The notes beneath the pieces were generated by a model, which ran no database searches, was not told the origin of the DNA, and saw nothing but the letters and a program-made list of their open reading frames with translations. A stretch of 64,000 nt of DNA, taken from NCBI GenBank assembly GCA_016712105.1, contig JADJRU010000023.1, positions 9,805-73,804 on the forward strand. Reading direction: 5' to 3'. The stretch comes from Ahniella sp. Lineage in GTDB: Bacteria; Pseudomonadota; Gammaproteobacteria; Xanthomonadales; Ahniellaceae. Shown here piece after piece: positions 17,708 through 26,811 of this stretch (position 1 is its first letter; each line of letters opens with the position of its first letter). The translations under genes and the position numbers were made by a program.

Positions 17708-17736
17708 CTTGAACTTGCAAACCAAGGCCACAGTAT
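17708..17736 (+). promoter_or_regulatory. Possible sigma-32 (heat-shock) promoter for hsp20
   Basis: CTTGAA at 17708-17713 matches the sigma-32 -35 element. A weak -10 candidate, CCACAGTAT, follows after 14 nt, compared with the consensus CCCCAT-T-. It lies about 45 nt before the hsp20 start. The -35 match is good and the -10 match is poor, so this is tentative. Confidence 0.35.
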
Positions 17737-17780
17737 TCCACTCAAGGCAGCAGTCCGCTGCAGAATCCACGGAGATTGCC

Positions 17781-18227
17781 ATGACCATTACCCGCTACAA
17801 CCCGATCAACCTGCAACGCCAGTTCCCCGAGGAAATGAAGCACTTTTTCGACAAGTTCTTCGATTCCGGCGAAGACGAACAGTCCAATGTCGTCACCGCG
17901 CAGTGGACCCCGCGCGTCGACATCGTCGAGCAGACCAAGCAGTTCGTGATCCATTGTGACGTCCCCGGGGTCGACCCGAAGGACATCGAAATCCATATGG
18001 AAAAAGGGGTGCTCAGCATCAAGGGCGAACGCAAGGTCGAGACCAAGACCGAGGACACCAAGTTCACACGCGTCGAACGGATGCACGGTGTGTTCCATCG
18101 ACGATTCGCGTTGCCCGACTCGGCCGATGCCAAGCACATTTCCGCCACCGGCAAGAACGGTGTTCTGGAACTCGTCATTCCGAAGCGGGCCGAAAGCACG
18201 CCGCGCCGGATCGAAATCCGCAGCTGA
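17781..18227 (+). CDS. Small heat-shock protein, Hsp20/alpha-crystallin family
   Basis: 148 residues from ATG 17781, preceded by GGAG. The alpha-crystallin domain spans about residues 45-140: TPRVDIVEQTKQFVIHCDVPGV, the GVLSIKGERK strand, and the final GKNGVLELVIPK with the conserved G-x-L. A short C-terminal tail lacks a clear IXI motif. It acts as an ATP-independent holdase in the cytoplasm. The DnaJ-like co-chaperone gene follows 100 nt downstream, suggesting a stress-response pair. Confidence 0.93.
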   Translation: MTITRYNPINLQRQFPEEMKHFFDKFFDSGEDEQSNVVTAQWTPRVDIVEQTKQFVIHCDVPGVDPKDIEIHMEKGVLSIKGERKVETKTEDTKFTRVERMHGVFHRRFALPDSADAKHISATGKNGVLELVIPKRAESTPRRIEIRS

Positions 18228-18255
18228 TTCTGTTCACGGTCGCCAGACCTGGCAG

Positions 18256-18276
18256 GAAGCCCGCGTTGCGGGCTTC
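18256..18276 (+). terminator. Hairpin between hsp20 and cbpA-like gene
   Basis: A perfect 9-bp stem, gaagcccgc-gtt-gcgggcttc, begins 29 nt after the hsp20 stop. The following sequence (ttgcatatt) has only a weak T tract. It is probably a terminator or attenuator limiting read-through into the DnaJ-like gene. Confidence 0.6.
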
Positions 18277-18327
18277 TTGCATATTGGGCCCGGGCCCATG
18301 AGGATGAGTGATGAGTAAGGAGCAAGC

Positions 18328-19230
18328 ATGAAATTCAAGGACTATTACGACGTTCTGGGCGTCACCGAAAGCGCTACCGCCGATGAAATCAAGACGGCGT
18401 ATCGCAAGCTTGCCCGCAAGTTTCATCCGGACGTCAGCAAGGAAAAGGATGCCGAGGAGCGGTTCAAGGGCATCAACGAGGCCTATGAGGCGCTCAAGGA
18501 TCCGGAGAAGCGGCAAGCCTACGATCAGCTGAAGCGTCAGGGTTTCCGGACCGGCGATGAAGTGCCGCCGGGCGGATTCGGCGGCGGTGGCGGTTTCGAC
18601 TTCGATCCGGCCGATCTCAATTCGGGCGGCTTTTCGGACTTCTTCGAGCACCTGTTTGGTGGTGCCCGCGGCGGGCCGCGCGGTGGTGGCCGACGCCCCA
18701 GCCCGAGGCGTGGCCGCGATCTGGAAATGCGGCTGAACCTGAGCCTGGAGCAAGCCCACCAGGGCGGCAAACAGCGCGTGTCGTTTGTCCGCGATGGCGA
18801 GCAGAAAACCCTTGAGGTGAAGATCCCCGCCGGTGTGCCGGAAGGCCAACAGATCCGGCTTGCTGGCCAGGGTGAACTCGGTCCGAATGGATCAGGTGAC
18901 CTGTTGCTGGTGATCGGCCTCGATCCGCATCCGCAGTTCACGCTGGACGGTCGCAACATCCAGAGCAAACTGGTGCTGGCCCCCTGGGAGGCCGCGTTGG
19001 GCGGCGAAGTGGACGTACCCACCCTGCACGGCACCCTGGGCATGAAAATCGCCGCCGGGACGCGTTCAGGTCAGAAGCTGCGCTTGAAAGGCAAAGGATT
19101 TGGCGCGGACACACCCGGTGACCACATCGTGCAGATCGAAGTGCAGGCGCCCGGCGTCGACACCGACGCGCAACGAAAGGCCTACCAGGAACTGGCTGAG
19201 GCGTTTCGGGACGTGAAGGTTCGTCCTTGA
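18328..19230 (+). CDS. cbpA: DnaJ-type co-chaperone, CbpA class
   Basis: 300 residues. An N-terminal J domain (KDYYDVLGV, HPD at residues 33-35) is followed by a Gly/Phe-rich linker (GGFGGGGGFDFDP) and two DnaJ C-terminal substrate-binding domains. The cysteine zinc-finger of DnaJ is absent, which defines the CbpA class. It stimulates DnaK ATPase and delivers substrates. AAGGAG lies upstream of the ATG. The linker is unusually Gly/Arg-rich (GGARGGPRGGGRRPSPRRGR), which fits the DNA-binding tendency known for CbpA. Confidence 0.9.
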   Translation: MKFKDYYDVLGVTESATADEIKTAYRKLARKFHPDVSKEKDAEERFKGINEAYEALKDPEKRQAYDQLKRQGFRTGDEVPPGGFGGGGGFDFDPADLNSGGFSDFFEHLFGGARGGPRGGGRRPSPRRGRDLEMRLNLSLEQAHQGGKQRVSFVRDGEQKTLEVKIPAGVPEGQQIRLAGQGELGPNGSGDLLLVIGLDPHPQFTLDGRNIQSKLVLAPWEAALGGEVDVPTLHGTLGMKIAAGTRSGQKLRLKGKGFGADTPGDHIVQIEVQAPGVDTDAQRKAYQELAEAFRDVKVRP

Positions 19231-19249
19231 CCACTTCAGCCGCGATGCG

Positions 19250-19320
19250 CCGACGTTTCGGGCTGGCCAGAGCCCTCCCTGATGTTCGGGGAGGTTGCGA
19301 GGGTTCAGGCCAGCAGTCCG
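19250..19320. repeat. Intergenic repeat family 2 (ctggcca...ccctccc...gttcggggag)
   Basis: The element reads gggctggccagagccctccc-tgatgttcggggaggttgcg and recurs at 47310-47385 and, inverted, at 24683-24735. The arms ctcccc(g) and (c)ggggag can pair. It lies between the convergent ends of the cbpA-like and mltD-like genes, so it may act as a bidirectional terminator. Confidence 0.65.
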
Positions 19321-19410
19321 CCCTTGCGCTTCGCGAGCAAGCTGGCAAGTCGGAGATCTCATCCGTCGATGCGTTCTCTTGCATCGACCGGATGAGACCA
19401 CCGCGGTCGC

Positions 19411-20895
19411 TCAGCCGCGCCCGCAGGCCGGCACACTTAGCCTTTGCCCGGCACGAATCAGGTATTTCGGTGCACGCACGCCGTTGGCATGGGCCACGGC
19501 ATTCACGGCACAGCCGTAATGCCGCGCGATCGAATGCAGGGTTTCGCCGCGACGCACGACATGGGTCCTGCCCGAACCAGAGCCTGACGGCGCCGGGGCC
19601 ACGCTCGCCGCCCGATAGGTTCCGGCGGCAGGTTTGACGGCGTCGTGCAATTCCGTCGCGGTCTGCGCCAGCACACCACTCTGGCAGCGCGCCAGATAGG
19701 CCTTCTCCGCTGTCGCCGGCACGGCCAATTCGGTGCCTGCAGGCAGGCGGGTGCCTGCTTCCCACCGGGGATTCAGGTTGCGGATGGTGCGGAACCAACC
19801 TCGCGGATTCCCGAACTGACCCATACACACCGCCAGTTCATTGATCGACGCCGTACGCACCAGTTTGATCGATGAGGGCGTGGCATCAAATTTCCGAAGC
19901 TCCAGGCCATACTGCTCGGGATGCATGAACAACCACGCCGCAGCGAGCACCATCGGTACGTAATCGCGCGTTTCCGGCGGCAGATTGCCATACACACGCT
20001 GATCCCAGAATGGACGTGAGCCACGCGGCGACAGGCGCCCCATGCGACCTTCGCCGCCGTTGTAGGCACCGAGTGTGAGCTCCAGATCGTTGTTCAGCAG
20101 CTTCAGCTGATCGTTGATGTAGCGGACATTGGCGCCGGTCACTTTCTCGGCATCGTATCGCTCGTCAAAACCGGCGCGACCCAAGCCGTAACGCTGCGCC
20201 GTCGCCGGCATGAACTGCAGCAGGCCGGCAGCGCCGGCAGGCGACACGGCATGAACCTTGCCACCGGATTCTTTCGCCATGATGCCGAACAGCAGCGCTT
20301 CGGGCAGCCCGGCCTGCTCGTACTGCGGCCACATCAGATGGCGCAGATACTGATAGTTTTCCCAGGCATCGAGCAGGTTCGGACGCATCCACGTCAGCCA
20401 CTCTTCCATGCTGGCCTTGACCGCCGGATTCAACTCGATGATCTCGTCGAGTCGCTGGCCCTTGAGCATGGCCACACTGCGCGTCAACTCAGGCAAGTCT
20501 CCCTCGGGACCTGAACCCGCATCGGCATCGCCGACGGTTGCCGGTTCGTTGCGATTCTCGTCGTCGGCACCGATCACCGATTGCTGCAGCAGCGCCAGCG
20601 TCGAGGACTGCGACGCCATGGCGGTCGGATGATCACAGGTCGTTTCGATCGCACACCGCGCCAACAAGGCTCGATAACGCTCACTCGCAGCATGCACACG
20701 AACCGGACCGCCGCCCTCACCACGCGCCCAGCGCGCCAGTTCGGATTTCAGTTCGGTTTCGGCCGCCAGGATTTCGGCAAGCGTGCCCTGGGCAGGTGTG
20801 TCACCGGCGGCCTTGCGCGGATTGGTCGCACAGGCGGAGAGCAGCAACAATGCCGCCGCCATCGAGGCGCTCAAGACAAAACGGACAATCGACAT
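19411..20895 (-). CDS. Lipoprotein lytic transglycosylase with LysM (MltD-like)
   Basis: 494 residues from the inner ATG 20895 (SIVRFVLSAS). The lipobox LLLLSAC gives a lipidated Cys near residue 24, so this is probably an outer-membrane lipoprotein. The SLT domain is at about 190-330, with catalytic Glu in MAKESGGKVHAVSPAGA, then GLLQFMPATAQRYGL and LTLGAYNGGEGR. A C-terminal LysM (THVVRRGETLHSIARHYG... to the end) binds peptidoglycan. It cleaves glycan strands to 1,6-anhydro products. The region between SLT and LysM resembles a second, degenerate LysM-like spacer. Confidence 0.88.
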   Translation of the reverse strand: MSIVRFVLSASMAAALLLLSACATNPRKAAGDTPAQGTLAEILAAETELKSELARWARGEGGGPVRVHAASERYRALLARCAIETTCDHPTAMASQSSTLALLQQSVIGADDENRNEPATVGDADAGSGPEGDLPELTRSVAMLKGQRLDEIIELNPAVKASMEEWLTWMRPNLLDAWENYQYLRHLMWPQYEQAGLPEALLFGIMAKESGGKVHAVSPAGAAGLLQFMPATAQRYGLGRAGFDERYDAEKVTGANVRYINDQLKLLNNDLELTLGAYNGGEGRMGRLSPRGSRPFWDQRVYGNLPPETRDYVPMVLAAAWLFMHPEQYGLELRKFDATPSSIKLVRTASINELAVCMGQFGNPRGWFRTIRNLNPRWEAGTRLPAGTELAVPATAEKAYLARCQSGVLAQTATELHDAVKPAAGTYRAASVAPAPSGSGSGRTHVVRRGETLHSIARHYGCAVNAVAHANGVRAPKYLIRAGQRLSVPACGRG

Positions 20896-21007
20896 GGGTT
20901 TACCCTGCAATCAAACCGCAACACGTTAGCGGGGCCGGCGCCAACGCGCAAATGGCGACTGGCCAGGCCGCGAATCCACATTCGGTGGATTCGCGGATCA
21001 CGGACCA

Positions 21008-23107
21008 TCATTCAGCCGCGAGTTTGTCCCACAGGAAGGTATAGGCCAGCGACTGCATGAACGCCGACTGCTTGTTGTCGGCCGCGCCACCGTGGCCACC
21101 CTCGATGTTCTCGTAGTAATACGCCGAATGCCCCTGCTCCATCAGTTTTGCCATGAGCTTGCGGGCATGGCCCGGGTGCACGCGGTCATCACGTGTCGAG
21201 GTGGTCAGCAACACAGGCGGATATTTCTTGTCCTTGCTGATCTGGTGGTAAGGCGAGTACTTGCGCAGGAACTTGGCTTCCTCGGGATCATCCGGGTTGC
21301 CGTATTCCCCCATCCACGATGCACCGGCCAGCAGCTTGTGGAATCGCAGCATGTCGAGCAGCGGCACCTGAATGACGATGGCCCCGAACAACTCCGGATA
21401 CGTCGACAACATGTTGCCGGTCAGCAGGCCGCCATTGCTGCCGCCCTGGACCCCAAGATGTTTCGCCGAAGTGATCTTGCGTGTGGCCAGATCCCTCGCC
21501 ACGGCTGCCATGTCCTCGTAAGCCTTGTTGCGATTGGCCTTCAATGCCGCCTGGTGCCAGGCCGGACCGAATTCACCACCACCGCGGATGTTCGCCACAG
21601 CGTAGACACCACCGCGTTCGAGCCAGGCTGCGCCCACACCCGCGCGGTACGACGGCACTTCGGACACTTCGAACCCGCCATACCCGTACAGCAAGGTCGG
21701 GTGACTGCCGTCGAGCTTGAGGTCTTTCTTGTGGACGACGAAGTAAGGCACCAGCGTGCCGTCCTCACTTTTCGCCTGATGCTGTGCCACCTCCAGTCCC
21801 TTGCTTTCAAAGAACGAAGGCAGCGACTTCAGCAGTTCCGGCTTGTCCGAACCGACCTTGCCGAGGTACAGGCTGGTCGGCGTCAGGTAATCCGTGACAG
21901 TCATGAAGAACTCGTCGCTCGCGTCGGCGTCGATCGGATTCACGCCAACCGTGCCAAACGCCGGTGTGCCGGCCAGTGGCTTACGTTGCCACTTGCCGTC
22001 GACGACACTCAGCACATAGAGCTTGTTCCGCACCATATCGAGTTCGTTGACGATCAGGTGGTTGCGTGTGCCTGAGTAGCCAGCGAGGGACTTGCGCTGA
22101 TTCGGCTCGTACAGCATCTGCAGTTCGCGCTTGCCGGCGAGGAACGAATCGAGCTTCGCTGCAAGCAACGCGCCTGCGGGCCAGGTCGTCCCGCCGACCG
22201 TCCAGTCCTCACGCAACTCGATCAGCAGCCATTCGCGCCAGAACTGGACGTTTGCGCTGTGCGGCTTCTCGATCTTGACCGGCTTGCCATCCTGCAGGAG
22301 GTAGGCCTCATTGGTGAAGAACGTATCGGCGCGCGAGATGATGTCGCGTTCGAATCCGACGGTAAAATCGCGGCCGACATAGATGCCCACATCCGCTGCC
22401 TGACCTTCGAATACCGTTGTGGCCTCGGCAAGCGGCGTGCCCCGCTTCCAGAGTTTGCCGATACGCGCATATCCGGAATCAGTCATCGAGCCTTCGCCGA
22501 AATTCGTTCCGACGAATATGTGGTCGATGTCCTGCCAGCCGACGAAATTCTTGGCTTCGGAGAGGGTGTAGCCGTCTTTCAGGAACGCCTTCGACTTGAG
22601 GTCGTATTCACGGACGACGGTGGCATCGGCTCCGCCGCGTGACAGGGACACCAGGCAACGTTCGTACGCCGGCTTGAGACAATCGGCGCCAGCCCAGACC
22701 CAGTTCTCGCTCTCTTCTTTGCCCAGGACATCAAGGTCGAGCACCACTTCCCACTCGGGCGATTTCTTGCGGAATTCGGCGAGGCTAGTACGACGCCAAA
22801 CGCCGCGCGGCTGTGCGGCGTCGCGCCAGAAGTTGTAGTAATGATCACCCATCTTGGTGACCCCGGGGATCCGTTCTTTCGAATCCAGGATGCCCAGCAA
22901 ACGCGCGCTGAGTTCGTCGAAGGACTTGCGTTGGCCAAGCTTGGCAACGGTTGCCTCGTTGCGGGCTCGCACCCAGTCGAGTGCCTTGTCGCCACCAACG
23001 TCTTCAAGCCAAAGGTAAGGATCATCCGGCGCAGCCGGCTGTGCAGGTGTATCCGCCATCACTTGTCCCATCAGCAAGGTTCCCAGCCAAAACGGCAACG
23101 TACGCAT
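21008..23107 (-). CDS. Prolyl oligopeptidase family serine peptidase (S9A), exported
   Basis: 699 residues with a signal peptide (MRTLPFWLGTLLMGQVMA) and a strong GGGAGG ribosome site 5 nt before the ATG. The N-terminal propeller part (DDPYLWLEDVGGDKALDWVRARN) and the C-terminal alpha/beta-hydrolase part are complete. The nucleophile lies in GVQGGSNGGLL, Asp in TSTRDDRVHPGHA and His in IEGGHGGAADNK. It cleaves after proline in short peptides; here it is probably periplasmic. It stands alone, 97 nt after the mltD-like gene on the same strand. Confidence 0.92.
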   Translation of the reverse strand: MRTLPFWLGTLLMGQVMADTPAQPAAPDDPYLWLEDVGGDKALDWVRARNEATVAKLGQRKSFDELSARLLGILDSKERIPGVTKMGDHYYNFWRDAAQPRGVWRRTSLAEFRKKSPEWEVVLDLDVLGKEESENWVWAGADCLKPAYERCLVSLSRGGADATVVREYDLKSKAFLKDGYTLSEAKNFVGWQDIDHIFVGTNFGEGSMTDSGYARIGKLWKRGTPLAEATTVFEGQAADVGIYVGRDFTVGFERDIISRADTFFTNEAYLLQDGKPVKIEKPHSANVQFWREWLLIELREDWTVGGTTWPAGALLAAKLDSFLAGKRELQMLYEPNQRKSLAGYSGTRNHLIVNELDMVRNKLYVLSVVDGKWQRKPLAGTPAFGTVGVNPIDADASDEFFMTVTDYLTPTSLYLGKVGSDKPELLKSLPSFFESKGLEVAQHQAKSEDGTLVPYFVVHKKDLKLDGSHPTLLYGYGGFEVSEVPSYRAGVGAAWLERGGVYAVANIRGGGEFGPAWHQAALKANRNKAYEDMAAVARDLATRKITSAKHLGVQGGSNGGLLTGNMLSTYPELFGAIVIQVPLLDMLRFHKLLAGASWMGEYGNPDDPEEAKFLRKYSPYHQISKDKKYPPVLLTTSTRDDRVHPGHARKLMAKLMEQGHSAYYYENIEGGHGGAADNKQSAFMQSLAYTFLWDKLAAE

Positions 23108-23257
23108 CGTATCCCTCCCGAAATTGATCCTTCGACCATAGCGCGACCTATGTCAAAGCTGAATAGTCGAAAAGCCATGGTCGCGGCCCAGATCAGCCTC
23201 GCCCGGACACGATGCAGGGCTTATCATCCGCCATCGACCCTTTTCGAACAGGTGTTT

Positions 23258-24643
23258 ATGTCTGCTCTGCCCTTGCACGTTGTCATCCTGGCCGCAGGTG
23301 AAGGCAAACGCATGCGCTCGAATACGCCCAAGGTCCTGGCGCGAATTGCCGGCAAGGTGATGGTCCAGCACGTCATCGATTGCGCCCGTTCACTCGGCGC
23401 CGAAAAAATCCATGTCGTGTATGGCCACGGTGGCCCGCAGGTGCTGGCGTCGCTGGCTGGTGCAGAAGACCTGGTCTTTGCCGAACAGGATCAGCAGCTG
23501 GGTACGGGACACGCGGTGATGATGGCGATGCCGGCGATTCCCGACGCGGCCAGGGTTCTGGTGCTCTACGGTGACGTACCGTTGATCCAGCACCTCACGC
23601 TGACCCGCCTGCTGGCTTGCCTCGATGCTGAAACGCCGCTGGCCGTGTTGACGGCAGTGTTCAGCGAACCCAAGGGCTACGGCCGAATCGTGCGGAACAA
23701 GCAGGACCGTGTTGTCGCGATCGTCGAAGAGAAGGATGCGAGTCCGGAACAACGACAATTGCGTGAAATCAACACGGGCATGCTCGCTGCCGATGCCTTC
23801 GCGCTGAGGGACTGGCTGGCCACACTGGGCAACACCAATGCGCAGGGCGAATACTATTTGACCGACATCTACGCCAAGGCGGCGGAAGCCGGCACACCGG
23901 CACAAGCGGTCGTGGTCGAGTCGGACGATGAAGCCCTCGGCGCCAATGACCCCTGGCAGCTCGCCGATCTCGAACGACGTTTTCAGCGTCGACAAGTGCG
24001 AGCCTTGTGTGCGGAAGGTGTCCGGTTTGCCGACCCGTCGCGGTTTGACCTGCGCGGCACCCTCACTGTGGGACGGGATGTCGAATTCGACATCGACGTG
24101 ATCGTCGAGGGCGAGGTCGTACTCGGTGATGGCGTGCGCGTGGGGCCATTCACGCGCATTCGTGATTGCCGGATTGCCGCCGGGACCGAGATCAAGGCGC
24201 ACTGTGACCTCGACGGCGCCCACATCAGCGGCGCCGCGATCATCGGTCCGTTCGCGCGCTTGCGCCCTGGGACGGAACTCGCCGAAGGTGTACACATCGG
24301 CAACTTCGTCGAGACCAAAGCCACGCGCCTTGGCCCCGGCAGCAAGGCCAATCACCTCAGTTACCTGGGCGACGCCGTGATCGGTGCGGGTGTGAACATC
24401 GGCGCCGGCACGATCACCTGCAATTACGACGGCGCCAACAAACACCGCACCGAAATTGATGATGGGGCCTTCATCGGCTCCAATTCGGCGTTGGTGGCAC
24501 CAGTGAAAATCGGCCGCGACGCCACCATCGGAGCCGGTTCGGTCATCAGCAAGGACGCGCCTGACGGTCAGCTGACCGTGGCCCGGGCACGACAGCACAC
24601 ATTATCGGGCTGGCAACGCCCGACAAAAACGCCCAAAGCCTGA
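23258..24643 (+). CDS. glmU: Bifunctional UDP-N-acetylglucosamine pyrophosphorylase / glucosamine-1-phosphate acetyltransferase
   Basis: 461 residues from ATG 23258; the longer open frame upstream is antisense to the prolyl oligopeptidase. The N-terminal uridylyltransferase domain has the nucleotide-binding LAAGEGKRMRS (11-21) and YGDVPL. The C-terminal left-handed beta-helix acetyltransferase shows hexapeptide repeats (GDGVRVGPF, IGPFARLRPG, NYDGANKHRT). It acetylates GlcN-1-P and then makes UDP-GlcNAc for peptidoglycan and lipopolysaccharide. The length is usual. glmS is not in the window. Confidence 0.95.
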   Translation: MSALPLHVVILAAGEGKRMRSNTPKVLARIAGKVMVQHVIDCARSLGAEKIHVVYGHGGPQVLASLAGAEDLVFAEQDQQLGTGHAVMMAMPAIPDAARVLVLYGDVPLIQHLTLTRLLACLDAETPLAVLTAVFSEPKGYGRIVRNKQDRVVAIVEEKDASPEQRQLREINTGMLAADAFALRDWLATLGNTNAQGEYYLTDIYAKAAEAGTPAQAVVVESDDEALGANDPWQLADLERRFQRRQVRALCAEGVRFADPSRFDLRGTLTVGRDVEFDIDVIVEGEVVLGDGVRVGPFTRIRDCRIAAGTEIKAHCDLDGAHISGAAIIGPFARLRPGTELAEGVHIGNFVETKATRLGPGSKANHLSYLGDAVIGAGVNIGAGTITCNYDGANKHRTEIDDGAFIGSNSALVAPVKIGRDATIGAGSVISKDAPDGQLTVARARQHTLSGWQRPTKTPKA

Positions 24644-24651
24644 AGCTCTGC

Positions 24652-24680
24652 CTTTGTGCTTCGCTTTGCGAAGCACAAAG
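24652..24680 (+). terminator. Hairpin after glmU
   Basis: A perfect 12-bp inverted repeat, ctttgtgcttcg-ctttg-cgaagcacaaag, starts 8 nt after the glmU stop. There is no T tract after it. It may terminate glmU or block 3' exonucleases. Confidence 0.55.
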
Positions 24681-24682
24681 GC

Positions 24683-24740
24683 GAAGTGTTTGCCTAACCT
24701 GTTCCAATCCTCCCCGAACATCGGGGAGGGCTGATGTGGG
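24683..24740. repeat. Intergenic repeat family 2, inverted copy
   Basis: The sequence ...acttgcctaac-like spacer followed by cctccccgaacatcggggagg is the reverse complement of the element at 47310-47385 (gccctccccgatgttcggggag ... aggcaacacttcgc). The cctccccga/tcggggagg palindrome lies between the convergent glmU and suhB-like genes. Confidence 0.65.
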
Positions 24741-24775
24741 CTAGTCCTAAACTTCGTGGCAGCGCGGCTAAAGCC

Positions 24776-25559
24776 TCAGCCGCGAACGTTCAGACGCGCC
24801 ATGACCTGCCCGTGCAAACCGGGCGTTGCGGCCAACACGCTGCGGGTGTCGAGCGTGAGTGGGCCACCGTCGAGTTCCGTGAACACTCCACCTGCTTCAC
24901 GCACGATCACCGCCAAGGCGGCGATGTCGAGAATGTTCACATCGGATTCGATGACGACATCGACCTTGCCGGCGGCAAGCCAGTGGTAATGCAGGAAATC
25001 ACCGTAACCACGCGTGCGGTTGGCCTGTTGGATCAATTGCCCGAGACGCTGCCAGGCCGCGGGGTCGCGCGTCAGCGTCTTGACGTTGCCGATCGACAGT
25101 TGTGCGTCCTTGATCTGGCCTCGCTCGACTACGCGAATACGTTCGCGGTTCAACCAGGCACCACCACCCCGCCGCGCGAACGCGCGATGACCAAACTGGC
25201 CGGCACTGGACACGCCGAGCACCAGTTCTCCGCGCACCATCAACGCGATCTGCGTCGAAAATAGCGGGTACTCGCGCACGAACGCCTTTGGTGCCATCGA
25301 TCGGATCGATCAGCCAGAGGCAGTCGGACTGCCCACTGTGCCCGTGCTCTTCACCATAGAACGCATGATCAGGAAACGCTTCGCGCAACACCGAGACAAT
25401 CGCGGTTTCGGCTTCGCGATCGGCGCGTGTGACCGGCGATTCGTCGGACTTGATCTCGACATCGAGTGCCGCACGGTAGTGTTTTGCCACCACGGCCTCG
25501 GCCGCGTCAGCGGCCGCCAGCGCTACCTGCAACGCATGATCCAGGAAGGCGCTGTCCAT
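24776..25559 (-). CDS. Inositol-monophosphatase family protein (SuhB/CysQ-like), 1-nt insertion
   Basis: 260 residues after removing one base. The start ATG 25559 overlaps the gspN stop (TGATG). Metal-binding motifs of the family are clear: FYGEEHG (Glu), WLIDPIDGTK (two Asp and Ile-Asp-Gly-Thr) and, near the end, LDIAALAVIVREAGG. After GTK the frame is lost. The TTT run 25287-25289 (AAA in the gene) needs only two bases for GTKAFVREYP, which continues the family. It dephosphorylates inositol or nucleotide phosphates (Mg-dependent). CysQ, SuhB and histidinol phosphatase are not separable here. Confidence 0.85.
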
Positions 25560-26302
25560 CAGAACAACTTCTCGACCGTACCTTCGACCCGCAACAGCGA
25601 ACCGCCGTTCGGCTTGCGTTGGCCGATATAAAGCAAGGCTTCGCGCACGGCCTCGTCGCGGGCATCGAGATTGATCTCGGCAACGAAGATCTGCCCGGTC
25701 AATCGAATGGTGCCATCGATCGCGAGGGGGCCACCCAGATCGCGCACGGTGCCCAGAATGCTGTCGCCATCCGGTGCGAAGTCCATACGCACGCCACCGA
25801 GGCGCGCTTCGGCCAGGCCCGATACACCGAGATCCTGCCACTGCATGAACCCCTGAGCCCGCTTCAGCACACCTTGCTCCAGCATCACTTCAGACGCTTC
25901 GATATCGATGGTGCCGAGGAGACGCAGGGCCGGAATATCAAGTGCCGGCTCCAGCAGGTTGGCCGGCAGCGAGACTTTGGTGCCCGCCAGCGTGACCAGC
26001 TGCCGATCGGCCTTCACCTGCGTTTCGAACTGCGCCGTTCCGCCGCTGAGTTTCAGCGTGCCCTCGGCACGTCCGCTCAAACCGCTGACCGGTGAAAACG
26101 ACCAGGTCGCAGCACCCAGAGGAATGGCGCGAACGCTCACACCTTGCGCCTGACCTTGCCAGATACGTCCGGTCACACCCTGGAGTTTCACCAGCGGCAC
26201 CTGCGTCGACACACGCGACCACACGGTCTCTGCCGGCAGGCTCCACCACGCCAGAGCCAGCACCACCACGATCAGAACCAGGGCAATCAGCAGCTTTTTC
26301 AT
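25559..26302 (-). CDS. gspN: Type II secretion system protein N
   Basis: 247 residues from ATG 26302. It starts with a membrane anchor (KKLLIALVLIVVVLALAWW) followed by the periplasmic GspN domain: LVKLQGVTGRIWQGQA, GAATWSFSPVSGLSGRAEG, and DGTIRLTGQIFVAEINL. Lysobacterales type II secretion operons carry this inner-membrane accessory subunit (XpsN). It follows gspM by 20 nt and overlaps the phosphatase start, so the operon order is L-M-N-phosphatase. Confidence 0.9.
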   Translation of the reverse strand: MKKLLIALVLIVVVLALAWWSLPAETVWSRVSTQVPLVKLQGVTGRIWQGQAQGVSVRAIPLGAATWSFSPVSGLSGRAEGTLKLSGGTAQFETQVKADRQLVTLAGTKVSLPANLLEPALDIPALRLLGTIDIEASEVMLEQGVLKRAQGFMQWQDLGVSGLAEARLGGVRMDFAPDGDSILGTVRDLGGPLAIDGTIRLTGQIFVAEINLDARDEAVREALLYIGQRKPNGGSLLRVEGTVEKLF

Positions 26303-26322
26303 GAGTCCAAAAAAGCCAATGT

Positions 26323-26811
26323 CTATTGCACGGAATCGACCAGCGTCAGCCGGCCATCGACCAGACCAGTCTGGCTGCTTCGGTCGAACTGGAAACTCTC
26401 GACCCGGATGCCGTAGCGAAGTTCCATCTGCTCCAGCCAGATCGCCACTTGATCGAAGTCGGCACGCTCGAGCCAGACATTGACACGCGAATCGGAGGCA
26501 GGCTCCATCCGCTGGATCGCGTTCGCGAGCAAGGCCTCCTGCGCGGCCTGATCGGCCAGCGCCAGCAATGATTTGCCAGCTCGATCGAAGGTTCCTGCGC
26601 TGCCAGCGGGCGCCAACTGCTTGAGCCGATCCGAGGCACCGAGCATCCACACATAGTCCTTCTCGGCTGCGGCTACGCGCAGGCCGATGTCCTTGCGCGC
26701 ATCCACCAAGGGCTGGAACAGGAATGCCCAGAACAGCATGACGGCAACAACGATGCCGCCCCACCCGAGCACCCAGGCGATCGCGTTCGGAGAGGTTTTC
26801 CAGAAATTCAT
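26323..26811 (-). CDS. gspM: Type II secretion system protein M
   Basis: 162 residues. A single N-terminal membrane helix (WVLGWGGIVVAVMLFWAFLF) follows a short cytoplasmic NFWKTSP segment, then a periplasmic ferredoxin-like domain (DSRVNVWLERADFDQVAIWLEQME, IRVESFQFDRSS...GLVDGRLTLV). GspM forms the inner-membrane assembly platform with GspL. The start overlaps the end of gspL by 4 nt (ATGA). Confidence 0.92.
   Translation of the reverse strand: MNFWKTSPNAIAWVLGWGGIVVAVMLFWAFLFQPLVDARKDIGLRVAAAEKDYVWMLGASDRLKQLAPAGSAGTFDRAGKSLLALADQAAQEALLANAIQRMEPASDSRVNVWLERADFDQVAIWLEQMELRYGIRVESFQFDRSSQTGLVDGRLTLVDSVQ

Noticed and set aside
23390..24598. Minus-strand frame of 402 codons opposite glmU
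   Set aside because: Antisense shadow of a conserved gene; protein is His/Gly/Ala-rich without a family.
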